Shown here piece by piece: positions 33,676 to 40,149 of a DNA stretch of 40,149 nucleotides. The translations under genes were made by a program, and so were the position numbers. This stretch comes from Halanaerobium saccharolyticum (lineage in GTDB: Bacteria > Bacillota > Halanaerobiia > Halanaerobiales > Halanaerobiaceae), in assembly GCF_004362045.1 (NCBI RefSeq), contig NZ_SNWX01000029.1:1-40149 (forward strand). The letters are read 5' to 3'. Position 1 is the first letter of the stretch. The number at the start of each line of letters is the position of its first letter. The notes under the pieces were generated by a model. The model was given only the letters and a program-made list of their open reading frames with translations, did no database searches and was not told where the DNA came from.

Positions 33676-34170
33676 TTACTTTGAATCATCATCTTCTACC
33701 TCTTCAGCTTCTACATCAATAAAATCATCTTGATAATCATCTTTCTCTTTTCTGCTGTTACGACGCTGATTAAACTGATTTCCATAATGGACTTCAACTT
33801 TATTTTCTTTAACATATTTGAGGAAATATTTTTTAACCAGAGCTCCAATTAAGTCTCTGGAGCCCGGTAAAATAAGTAAAAATCCCGTGATGTCAGTTAA
33901 AAAGCCCGGAGTCAAAAGAGTTACTCCCCCAATTAAAATAAGCAAAGCACTAATTAAATCATCAGTCGGCATTTTTCCAGCATTTAAAGTAGAACGAATG
34001 TTATTAACAACCTGATAACCCTGTCTTTTGGCAATACTGACTCCAGCAGCTCCGGTAAAAACAATGATCATTATAGTTGTGAATACTCCGATAACTTGAC
34101 TGACCTCCAGCAAAAAATACAGCTCAATTAGCGGCACTAAAATAAATATTAACAATAATTTATAAAACAT
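33676..34170 (-). CDS. fxsA: FxsA family membrane protein
   Basis: A 164-residue inner-membrane protein with about four hydrophobic segments. The FxsA pattern is clear: PLIELYFLLEVSQVIG, TGAAGVSIAKRQG, and GVTLLTPGFLTDITGFLLILPG. The C-terminal tail is charged and acidic and should face the cytoplasm. In E. coli FxsA overproduction relieves phage T7 exclusion by F; the normal role is not known. It is 39 bases after the HD phosphohydrolase gene, probably in its operon. Confidence 0.92.
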   Translation of the reverse strand: MFYKLLLIFILVPLIELYFLLEVSQVIGVFTTIMIIVFTGAAGVSIAKRQGYQVVNNIRSTLNAGKMPTDDLISALLILIGGVTLLTPGFLTDITGFLLILPGSRDLIGALVKKYFLKYVKENKVEVHYGNQFNQRRNSRKEKDDYQDDFIDVEAEEVEDDDSK

Positions 34171-34209
34171 AATTACCTTCCTTAATTAAATTGCAAATTT
34201 ATTATATAT

Positions 34210-34887
34210 CTAATTTTCCTGGTAGTTAACATGACCTAAAAGTTCTAAATCATTGATTAAAAGTCTAAATCTGCAGCCCAGGTATTTAGCTGCTTCCTTA
34301 CAAATTTCCATTCTGTGTAAATAAATTTCGAAATAATCCATTACCTGACTGATTGAGGAATCATAATCTATACTCAAAGTTATGGTTTCCTCTTCTGCAT
34401 CCACAGAAATCTCCGAATCTCTAATTGCCAGATTAACCCGATCATGAATAAAAGTAGAATCTTTTTTATTAACTCTGGTTCGATGAGCATCACTTTTATC
34501 AGCCAGAATCAAAGCAGCAGTTATTGGACTTACTGCCTGACCAATTTCTACATCATGATTGGCAATTGCAGTAGTAATTTTAGTTATATCCTCCAGAGGT
34601 ACATCCATTCTTCTGAGTTCTGTATATACTATATTGGCACCAGAAATACCGTGATGTTTACGATTAAACATATTACCAATATCATGTAAATAACCGGTAA
34701 TAGCACCAAGTTCGACTATTTTTTTATCAAAGCCTAACTCCCTTAAAATTCTCGCTGTAGTTTTCGAAACAAAATTAACATGTCTAAAACCATGTTCTGT
34801 ATATCCTTTTTCCGAAAGATAATGATTTGCTTCTTTGATCATATGCTGAAAGTCAGAGTCAGCTTTAATTTCTTTTAATGTCAACAT
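34210..34887 (-). CDS. HD-domain phosphohydrolase
   Basis: A 225-residue HD-superfamily protein. Metal-binding motifs are seen in EHGFRHVNFV, YLHDIGNMFNRKHHG, NHDVEIG and LADKSDAHR. The C-terminal part has a beta-rich segment (EETITLSIDYDS). Substrate unknown; HD proteins cleave phosphate esters or nucleotides. The ATG has GGGGAGG upstream, and a promoter at 34939-34967 is apparent. The gene is followed by fxsA. Confidence 0.85.
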   Translation of the reverse strand: MLTLKEIKADSDFQHMIKEANHYLSEKGYTEHGFRHVNFVSKTTARILRELGFDKKIVELGAITGYLHDIGNMFNRKHHGISGANIVYTELRRMDVPLEDITKITTAIANHDVEIGQAVSPITAALILADKSDAHRTRVNKKDSTFIHDRVNLAIRDSEISVDAEEETITLSIDYDSSISQVMDYFEIYLHRMEICKEAAKYLGCRFRLLINDLELLGHVNYQEN

Positions 34888-34938
34888 TATATTACCTCCC
34901 CTATTTATTTTTCAGTAATTTTATAGGTATTAACATAT

Positions 34939-34967
34939 ATTATCTAACATTCAGGGAGGCAATGCAA
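34939..34967 (-). promoter_or_regulatory. Promoter of HD phosphohydrolase / fxsA
   Basis: TTGCAT (34962-34967) and GATAAT (34939-34944) on the minus strand with a 17-base spacer, about 50 bases before the ATG at 34887. Confidence 0.55.
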
Positions 34968-34988
34968 GTTAAAGAGATTACAATTTGA

Positions 34989-35786
34989 TTAAAAATTATC
35001 TCCATCCAGCATATTTCCAATCTGACCTAAGACAGAGCCTTCCCCTTTTTGATTTCCTGAAAGCCGGGGAGCACTCTTGATAATTCTATCGGCAAGTCTG
35101 GAAAATGGTAGACTCTGCAGATAAACTGTGCCAGTACCTTCGAGTGTGGCCAGAAATAATCCTTCACCACCAAAAAGCATTGATTTTAACTCACCTGCTC
35201 TTTCAATATTGTAATCAATCCCTGCGGTAAATCCAACCAGACAGCCGGTATCAACCTTAAGTTTTTCATTGTTCAACTCTTTTTTAACTACAGTTCCCCC
35301 TGCATGAACAAAGGCTCTACCATCTCCACTCAGTTTCTGGAGGATAAATCCTTCACCACCAAATAAGCCGCTGCCGAAACGCTTATTAAAAGTTATGTCA
35401 ACTTTTGTACCCAGAGCAGCACATAAGAACGCATCTTTTTGACAGGTAAATTGATTTTGAGGCAGTTTTGATAGTTCTAAAGCAATTATTTTACCTGGAT
35501 AAGGAGCAGCAAAAGCAATTTTCTTTTTATCATAATCCCTATTTGTAAAATGAGTCATAAATATTGATTCACCGGTGATTGCTCTTTTTCCAGCTCCAAA
35601 TATTTTACCTAAAATAGATTTATCTACTTCAGTTCCATCTCCCATTTTAGCCTCGAAAGATATCCCATTATCCATCCAGTTCATCGTTCCCGCTTCCGCA
35701 ATGACTGTTTCCTCGGGATCCAATTCCACCTCTACTACCTGCATATCATCACCAATAATTTCATAATCAATTTCATGGCTTAACAT
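34989..35786 (-). CDS. AIM24 / TIGR00266-family protein
   Basis: A 265-residue protein of the AIM24-like family. It shows the repeated glycine-rich beta pattern: [59 protein letters not shown] and [27 protein letters not shown]. No signal or transmembrane helix is seen. Members have a trimeric beta-fold and no established biochemical activity in bacteria. It follows the Cys-rich small protein by 19 bases, so the two are probably co-transcribed. Confidence 0.92.
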   Translation of the reverse strand: MLSHEIDYEIIGDDMQVVEVELDPEETVIAEAGTMNWMDNGISFEAKMGDGTEVDKSILGKIFGAGKRAITGESIFMTHFTNRDYDKKKIAFAAPYPGKIIALELSKLPQNQFTCQKDAFLCAALGTKVDITFNKRFGSGLFGGEGFILQKLSGDGRAFVHAGGTVVKKELNNEKLKVDTGCLVGFTAGIDYNIERAGELKSMLFGGEGLFLATLEGTGTVYLQSLPFSRLADRIIKSAPRLSGNQKGEGSVLGQIGNMLDGDNF

Positions 35787-35805
35787 TTATATCTCCTCTT
35801 TTCTC

Positions 35806-36120
35806 TTATTGGACTAAATCAGAAATTTCAGCTGGGGTAATTAAACGATCATCATAAGATATTATCAGCTCATCTTCGGTGAATTCTACTTCATCAACTA
35901 TTCCTGTATAAGCAATAATTCTATCTATTAACTCATCAGCCTCACATTCCAATTCATTCAGACTAATTCTATACTCAACCGTATATTTCCTGTTGTGTTC
36001 ACTTTTTTCTTTTAAAACCTTTTCTAATTCATCTTCATTTATTTGCTGACTGCCGCAGTTAGCATGAGAACCATTAGTTCCATGAGAACCACAGCCGCAT
36101 TTTCCACAATTTTTAGACAT
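35806..36120 (-). CDS. Cys-rich N-terminus small protein
   Basis: A 104-residue protein I do not recognise. The first 22 residues hold four cysteines and two histidines (CGKCGCG, then HANCG), a possible metal or Fe-S binding tail. The rest (about 35-104) looks like a small alpha/beta domain rich in acid residues, with YTVEYRISLNELECEADELID and a final EISDLVQ. AAGGAGG precedes the ATG. It is the first gene of an operon with the AIM24-like gene, which suggests a shared process. Confidence 0.8.
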   Translation of the reverse strand: MSKNCGKCGCGSHGTNGSHANCGSQQINEDELEKVLKEKSEHNRKYTVEYRISLNELECEADELIDRIIAYTGIVDEVEFTEDELIISYDDRLITPAEISDLVQ

Positions 36121-36196
36121 TATTTACCTCCTTAACTTAATTTTAGATTTTATATTTACTGTAATTTATTATTATAAAGAATTTTCTCTTCAAATT

Positions 36197-36225
36197 CTGA
36201 AAATATTTTTATTCTCTGTTATAAT
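36197..36225 (+). promoter_or_regulatory. Promoter of FliK-like gene
   Basis: CTGAAA (36197-36202) and TATAAT (36220-36225) are 17 bases apart. Predicted start near 36232 gives an 80-base leader that contains a TTCAAT/ATTGAA inverted repeat. Confidence 0.6.
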
Positions 36226-36313
36226 AATATATGAGATTTTAAAGGATTTCAATCAATTTTATTGAATTGTAATCAATAAGTATTATATTTTTTATGACCT
36301 GGGAGTGACAGTT

Positions 36314-37939
36314 ATGGATTTGAATGGTCTAGCACCAATCAGAAAATTAGATATAGGAATGCTGAGACAGGCTTTAAATAATGACAATATTAGTACTGAT
36401 GAAAGTCAGGCCAAAAGTCAAAGCGCTGAACTTTTGCCGGAAATTTTTCGGCTCCTGGCCTCTTTAGAAGATGATAGTCAAAAAATGCTTTTAGATAGCT
36501 GGGCCAAAATGGAAATGCCTCTAAATGAAAAAACTGTGGCAAATCTACTGCAGTACCTGGGCAATAATCCTGCCTCAACTGCTGAAGATAAAATGGCTGT
36601 GATAAAAGCTTTCGCTTTCCTGGAAAGTAATGGTCTTCCCTTTTCGGAAAAACTGGTAGATGCACTGCGCTCTATCTTTAATAATAATGGTAATTTAAGT
36701 TCCACTTTAGAACAATTTATGACTTCTAATAATTCTTTATCTCAGGATCAGCTTAACAATCTTCTCTCACAGCTTAATCTTGGGGAACTTAAAAATTCTT
36801 TAGTAAATATTGATAACTTCAGCCAGCAGTCACAGGGAGCAGCCAATCAGGAAGCTGCTGCTTCTACAGCCAACCTTAATCCCGAAATAACAAATCCGGT
36901 GTCTTCCAATAATACTGCTGCAAATCAACCTGCAGCTGAGTTATCTTCTCAATCAGGAACAGCTCCAGCTGAAAGTAATAATCTAAATTCACAAATTTTA
37001 AATAATTATCCTCATTTAGACCAGGAAACAAAAAATTTAATCTTAAATAATTTAAACAGCCTCAGCCAGAATTTTGATCAAAATACAGTTAAGGTTTTAA
37101 ATAATTTTTTAGCTCAAAATAATATTGAGGGAAGTGCTCAAAAAATTGCTCTCTTAAAAGCATTTGCTTTTTTAGAAAATAATCAGCTTCCTTTAACTGA
37201 AAGTCTGATTAAAGAAACAGCCGCTCGCTTTGAACAAAATATCAGTCAATTTTCGGAAAGCTTAAATAATAAAACTCAGGTTCTGGCTAATTTAAGTAAT
37301 GGAAATTCTCAACTGATTGGCCAGAAGGAAGCAGCAGTTAATTTAAATGCTTCTGCTCAGCAAATTGCCGAATCATTAGCTGCTCACAGTAAAATCTCTG
37401 ATCAGATTCTTTCACTTTTTAATAAAATAGGTGGAGAAAATGAAGAAAAAATGGCAGATAATTTTTTAGGACAAAAATTAGTTAACTTACAGCAGCAGAG
37501 TCAAAACACTCCCCTGATGCTGGCTTTAGAAATCCCGGTAAGGCTGCCAGATAATAAACTCTCTTCTCTGCTTTTAAAAGTGGAAAAAGAAGAAGACGGT
37601 GGTGCTGAAAACCAGGCAAACAAAAATGGCTATAATATTTCTTTTATCTTAGAATTTGAAAATATTGGTCCTGTACAGACTAAAGTTAATGTCAACCAAA
37701 AAAATATTAGCACTACTTTTTTTACAGAAAATGCTAAAACAGCCAACTTAATTGAAAGTAATTTTGGCCGGCTTCAGTCTGCTCTGCAGGGTGAGGGATT
37801 TAATATAAATAGTGTTCGAATAAAAAACTTTGATAATTTAGAAGAAGAAAAATCTCAGTTTTTCAATAAAATTATTTTAAGTGAGTTAAATGACTTAGGT
37901 GAGGATGGAAAATATAGGCATATTGATATTAAAATATAA
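36314..37939 (+). CDS. FliK-like hook-length-control protein (YlqG-like)
   Basis: About 541 residues. The C-terminal ~140 residues resemble the FliK C-domain (LEIPVRLPDNKLSSLLLKVE, SFILEFENIGPVQTKV, FGRLQSALQGEGFNI). The N-terminal 320 residues contain two diverged copies of an ~80-residue unit, each with KAFAFLE followed by an NxLP motif, separated by a Gln/Asn/Ser-rich linker. The ATG at 36314 is preferred, with GGGAG eight bases upstream, over a GTG at 36305. It is followed by a FlhB-C-like gene, the order seen for ylqG-ylqH. No flagellar genes are nearby, so a flagellar role is not certain. Confidence 0.78.
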   Translation: MDLNGLAPIRKLDIGMLRQALNNDNISTDESQAKSQSAELLPEIFRLLASLEDDSQKMLLDSWAKMEMPLNEKTVANLLQYLGNNPASTAEDKMAVIKAFAFLESNGLPFSEKLVDALRSIFNNNGNLSSTLEQFMTSNNSLSQDQLNNLLSQLNLGELKNSLVNIDNFSQQSQGAANQEAAASTANLNPEITNPVSSNNTAANQPAAELSSQSGTAPAESNNLNSQILNNYPHLDQETKNLILNNLNSLSQNFDQNTVKVLNNFLAQNNIEGSAQKIALLKAFAFLENNQLPLTESLIKETAARFEQNISQFSESLNNKTQVLANLSNGNSQLIGQKEAAVNLNASAQQIAESLAAHSKISDQILSLFNKIGGENEEKMADNFLGQKLVNLQQQSQNTPLMLALEIPVRLPDNKLSSLLLKVEKEEDGGAENQANKNGYNISFILEFENIGPVQTKVNVNQKNISTTFFTENAKTANLIESNFGRLQSALQGEGFNINSVRIKNFDNLEEEKSQFFNKIILSELNDLGEDGKYRHIDIKI

Positions 37940-37981
37940 AAAAATGAAACCCCAGTTTATCCAGGAAATGAGGTAATTAAG

Positions 37982-38269
37982 ATGGCAGTTGATAAAAATA
38001 AAGATAATCCTAAAACTAAAAAAACCGTTGCTTTAAAATATAATCAAAATACTGATCAGGCTCCAAAAATTATTGCCAGCGGCAGAGGAAGTATTGCTGA
38101 ACAAATATTAAAAAAAGCCAGAGAAGAAAACATCCCTATTAAAGAAGATAAGGATGTTGTCCAGGTTCTGGCCGAACTTAATATTGGTGATGAAATACCG
38201 GAAGAACTATATACAGTTATTGCAGAAATACTTTCGTTTTTCTATGACTTAGAAGATCTTCAGAGTTGA
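37982..38269 (+). CDS. FlhB C-terminal-like protein (YlqH-like)
   Basis: A 95-residue protein similar to the cytoplasmic C-domain of FlhB/EscU export-switch proteins: VALKYNQNTDQAPKIIASGRG, then AEQILKKAREENIPIKED and LNIGDEIPEELYTVIAEIL. The membrane part and the NPTH cleavage motif of FlhB are absent, so it is a stand-alone YlqH-like paralogue. GAGGT lies seven bases before the ATG. It follows the FliK-like gene by 42 bases and is probably co-transcribed with it. Confidence 0.88.
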   Translation: MAVDKNKDNPKTKKTVALKYNQNTDQAPKIIASGRGSIAEQILKKAREENIPIKEDKDVVQVLAELNIGDEIPEELYTVIAEILSFFYDLEDLQS

Positions 38270-38349
38270 GAATTGTTGGCTTTAACATTAAGGGTTTTTT
38301 TAATTTCTAGAATTACTGCCGGACAGTTTTCCACACAGGTATTACAGCT
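38260..38349 (-). pseudogene. Possible ferredoxin-domain remnant
   Basis: A minus-strand frame of 29 codons reads SCNTCVENCP and on to a stop inside the ylqH-like gene. The C-x2-C-x3-CP spacing is that of the end of a [4Fe-4S] ferredoxin motif, here missing its first cysteines. It has no start codon and sits between two TAA codons in frame with the neighbouring PH-like gene. It may be a decayed ferredoxin domain, or chance. Confidence 0.3.
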
Positions 38350-38367
38350 TTAGATACTAACACCTTG

Positions 38368-38892
38368 TTACTTTAGAGCGATATCGGCCTGGTACCACTT
38401 AATAAACTCTTCTACAAACTCTTCTGGCAGCAGTTCCAGGTGAATTATTAATTCATCTTCTGCAGTATCAGTATCATATTCTATAATAAATTTTCGTCCT
38501 GCCAGCTCATATAAATCATCATCAATATCCTCTAACTTGCGATAATGAGGGATTTCCACATCTTCTCCCCGTAAAGATCTAAATATTACCCTTTCAATAT
38601 CTTTTCGATTAACAACTCTGGTTTTTAAATGATCATCACCCTTAAGAACAATAGTTCGATTGGTTAAAACTATTTCTTTATTCCAGACGTTATAAGTGCT
38701 AATTATTATTGGAAGGGTATCAAAAGTAAATAAAAGCACCCCGGAAAGATACACTAAATAAATTAATAATTCTTGATAAAAGCCAATTCCCGGATAAAAA
38801 AACTGAAGTAAAATACCAGCCATAAAAATTCCAATTGGTGTATATAATTTTTCTAAAAATTTATATTTATTATATTGATAAATTTCTTCCAT
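38368..38892 (-). CDS. PH-like-domain membrane protein
   Basis: A protein of about 174 residues with two hydrophobic helices near residues 18-65, followed by a cytoplasmic PH-like segment: YNVWNKEIVLTNRTIVLKGDD, and later GRKFIIEYDTDTAEDELIIHLELLP. This resembles the bacterial YdbT/PH-domain families, but the match is by pattern only. The ATG at 38892 with AGGA just upstream is preferred over the ATG at 38907. The function is unknown. Its upstream region holds a tandem repeat at 38935-38976. Confidence 0.65.
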   Translation of the reverse strand: MEEIYQYNKYKFLEKLYTPIGIFMAGILLQFFYPGIGFYQELLIYLVYLSGVLLFTFDTLPIIISTYNVWNKEIVLTNRTIVLKGDDHLKTRVVNRKDIERVIFRSLRGEDVEIPHYRKLEDIDDDLYELAGRKFIIEYDTDTAEDELIIHLELLPEEFVEEFIKWYQADIALK

Positions 38893-38934
38893 AATTCCTA
38901 CCCCCATTTAACTGAAAATTATAGTCCTATAATC

Positions 38935-38976
38935 ACTGTTATATATATTATTCTACTGTTATATATATATTATTCT
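38935..38976. repeat. Tandem repeat in promoter region
   Basis: ACTGTTATATATATTATTCT (38935-38954) is followed directly by a 22-base copy with one extra TA (38955-38976). It lies about 45 bases upstream of the PH-like gene start, in its probable promoter. Confidence 0.75.
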
Positions 38977-39011
38977 ATAGAAAAAAAAATTATCCTGCCT
39001 AAAGTAAAAAA

Positions 39012-39025
39012 GCTCCCTCAGGAGC
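39012..39025 (-). terminator. Terminator of cheX operon
   Basis: GCTCC-CTCA-GGAGC hairpin with TTTTTT following on the minus strand, directly after cheX. Confidence 0.8.
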
Positions 39026-39035
39026 CTTAAATACA

Positions 39036-39491
39036 CTACTTAATCGAAAATCCAACATCAAATTCTCCTAAATCAGTATTAAACTTAACCATTAAGACTT
39101 TATCAGACTCAGACGAAATATTTATATCTTTGCCTGTGACAATTTGGGGTGGAGCAATATCACAAATTAAGTCCTGTTCAGCCAATCCTGTTGTAGCTTT
39201 GCCGCTAATAATGTTACCAAGTTCACCCATAGCAGAAGTAACAAATTTATCAAGTTCCTTCATTTCCATTCCTGACATCGCTTCGACTACCTTTAAAGCC
39301 ATATCTTTTGAAAAACTATAGACAATAGAACCTTTTATATCTCCTGTCATCCCAATAATTACATTTGCTTCTTTATCAGTTACCAGATCCTCCTGAATTG
39401 AAACTTTCCCTTTTTCTGGTTTAACTGAAAGCATAGTTTGAAAAACTGAATCGGTTGCTGCAATTATTGGATTTAAGTTTTTTACATCCAT
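39036..39491 (-). CDS. cheX: CheX-like CheY-P phosphatase family protein
   Basis: A 151-residue CheC/CheX/FliY-family protein. The signature GELGNIISGKA near residues 88-98 provides the acidic and Asn residues that dephosphorylate response regulators. No CheA, CheW or receptor gene lies nearby, so the target regulator is unknown. It starts in TAATG, overlapping the hemerythrin stop by one base, which signals translational coupling. It is followed by a terminator. Confidence 0.87.
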   Translation of the reverse strand: MDVKNLNPIIAATDSVFQTMLSVKPEKGKVSIQEDLVTDKEANVIIGMTGDIKGSIVYSFSKDMALKVVEAMSGMEMKELDKFVTSAMGELGNIISGKATTGLAEQDLICDIAPPQIVTGKDINISSESDKVLMVKFNTDLGEFDVGFSIK

Positions 39492-39922
39492 TACTTTGTT
39501 TCCTCCTCTTTTTCTAGTACAGAATTTATATGTTCCCCTATATCCTGATCGGTTGAAGCGACATGATTGATTAACCAGGTTAGCAGGCGACCACTGAATT
39601 CCATCACAAAATCTTCATCAAATTTATTTTCCCGGTATTCCTGCTGGAATTCTGCGACTTCTGCCTTAAAATCCTCATGAATCTGATGATGGTTTTTAAA
39701 GTCAGGATAATTATATTTTTTCTGCAGTGCTTCCTCAGCATCAAAATGGGTTGCAACATATTCCCCCATAAAGTTTAATGTTTTTTCCACCTCTTTTTTC
39801 TTCTCAGATTCTTCTTTATCACTTCTTACTGTCTGTATAAAGTCACCCAGACGCTTAAAAAGTTCCTGATGCTGCTCGTCAACCAGTTTTACTCCAATTT
39901 TATACTCGTCTCTCCAGATCAT
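39491..39922 (-). CDS. Bacteriohemerythrin
   Basis: A 143-residue hemerythrin-fold protein that binds oxygen at a di-iron centre. All ligands are present: His18, His59, Glu63, His78, His82, His120 and Asp125 in the usual spacing. No membrane helix or methyl-accepting domain is fused, so it is a cytoplasmic single-domain protein. GGAGGAG precedes the ATG. It is co-transcribed with cheX, which suggests oxygen sensing or scavenging tied to signalling; that is inference. Confidence 0.92.
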   Translation of the reverse strand: MIWRDEYKIGVKLVDEQHQELFKRLGDFIQTVRSDKEESEKKKEVEKTLNFMGEYVATHFDAEEALQKKYNYPDFKNHHQIHEDFKAEVAEFQQEYRENKFDEDFVMEFSGRLLTWLINHVASTDQDIGEHINSVLEKEEETK

Positions 39923-40054
39923 TTTTTCACTCCTCCATCAATTATGTAAAACTAAAGTCTATAATATAAATATTCTTTATAACAATAATTATTCCTGCTT
40001 TTAATTTGATGATCTTCAATTCGGAATATTTTTGATATAAAATTTATTCTGGTA

Positions 40055-40149
40055 ATCGAGTAGGAGGGAAATAATTAGTTTATTCCCCGTCCTCTCACAC
40101 CACCACAGCTTACCGATCGGTACTGGGCGGTTCATTAAGAATTAATTAC
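40055..40149 (-). mobile_element. 3' end of group II intron (domains V-VI), cut by window edge
   Basis: On the minus strand the sequence enters with domain V: GAACCGCC pairs with GGTGGT, with CAG/CTG, a two-base AG bulge and a TACC-GATC-GGTA tip. A domain VI hairpin follows: GAGAGGACGGGG pairs with CCCTCCTACTC, the branch-point A lying in ACTC. The intron ends near CGAT at about 40055. The CGC triad and overall form suggest class C. The reverse transcriptase and 5' part lie beyond the window, so intactness is unknown. Confidence 0.75.

Noticed and set aside
36390-36705. Two minus-strand frames within the FliK-like gene
   Set aside because: No ribosome binding site and mutually overlapping; the FliK-like frame has clear motifs and a promoter.

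Overview
The window looks like chromosomal DNA of a low-GC, anaerobic, diderm Firmicute, most likely of the order Halanaerobiales (Halanaerobium-like). This is inferred from AT-rich codon use, strong GGAGG-type ribosome binding sites, a T-box leader, a YlqG/YlqH-like gene pair, an exported M16 protease pair and SPOR and M23 envelope proteins. No rRNA, tRNA or CRISPR array was seen. Nearly all of it is ordinary core genome, mostly on the minus strand in short operons.

Layout. 1-2.1 kb: folC and a SPOR protein (minus). 2.2-4.7 kb: a YuiD-like gene (plus) converging on transketolase. 4.9-9.0 kb: an operon (minus) of an unusual P-loop/Asp23-like protein, a GH65 disaccharide phosphorylase and an EamA transporter, driven by a strong promoter with a palindrome over its -10. 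9.1-10.0 kb: carbamate kinase. 10.3-13.5 kb: a short fatty-acid cluster fabH-fabD-fabF. 13.7-20.1 kb: molybdenum (or tungsten) cofactor genes moeA, moeA-PBP, moaA, moaC, mogA/moaB, MOSC, mobB-like. 20.3-23.4 kb: valS behind a T-box leader that carries an extra pair of 39-bp direct repeats. 23.4-26.3 kb: two exported M16 proteins, one catalytic and one degenerate. 26.4-29.1 kb: a cadA-cadC-like metal efflux operon with a consensus promoter and operator. 29.2-31.6 kb: a LysM/M23 peptidase and an HD-GYP protein. 31.7-36.1 kb: glutaredoxin-like, rpiA, a zinc-dependent phospholipase-C-like protein, FxsA, an HD phosphohydrolase, an AIM24-family protein and a Cys-rich small protein. 36.3-38.3 kb: FliK-like and FlhB-C-like (YlqG/YlqH) genes. 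38.3-40.1 kb: a PH-like membrane protein, then cheX with a bacteriohemerythrin. The right edge holds the 3' end (domains V and VI) of a group II intron on the minus strand.

The least expected items are two dispersed long palindromes sharing a 16-bp outer arm (13603-13673 and 20203-20283), each just 3' of a minus-strand stop codon; the duplicated hairpin-forming segment between the valS T-box terminator and the valS ribosome binding site; the P-loop/Asp23-like fusion heading the GH65 operon; and a ferredoxin-motif remnant at 38260-38349. I found no clearly new multi-gene system. All functional names rest on motif recognition by eye; no database search was possible.
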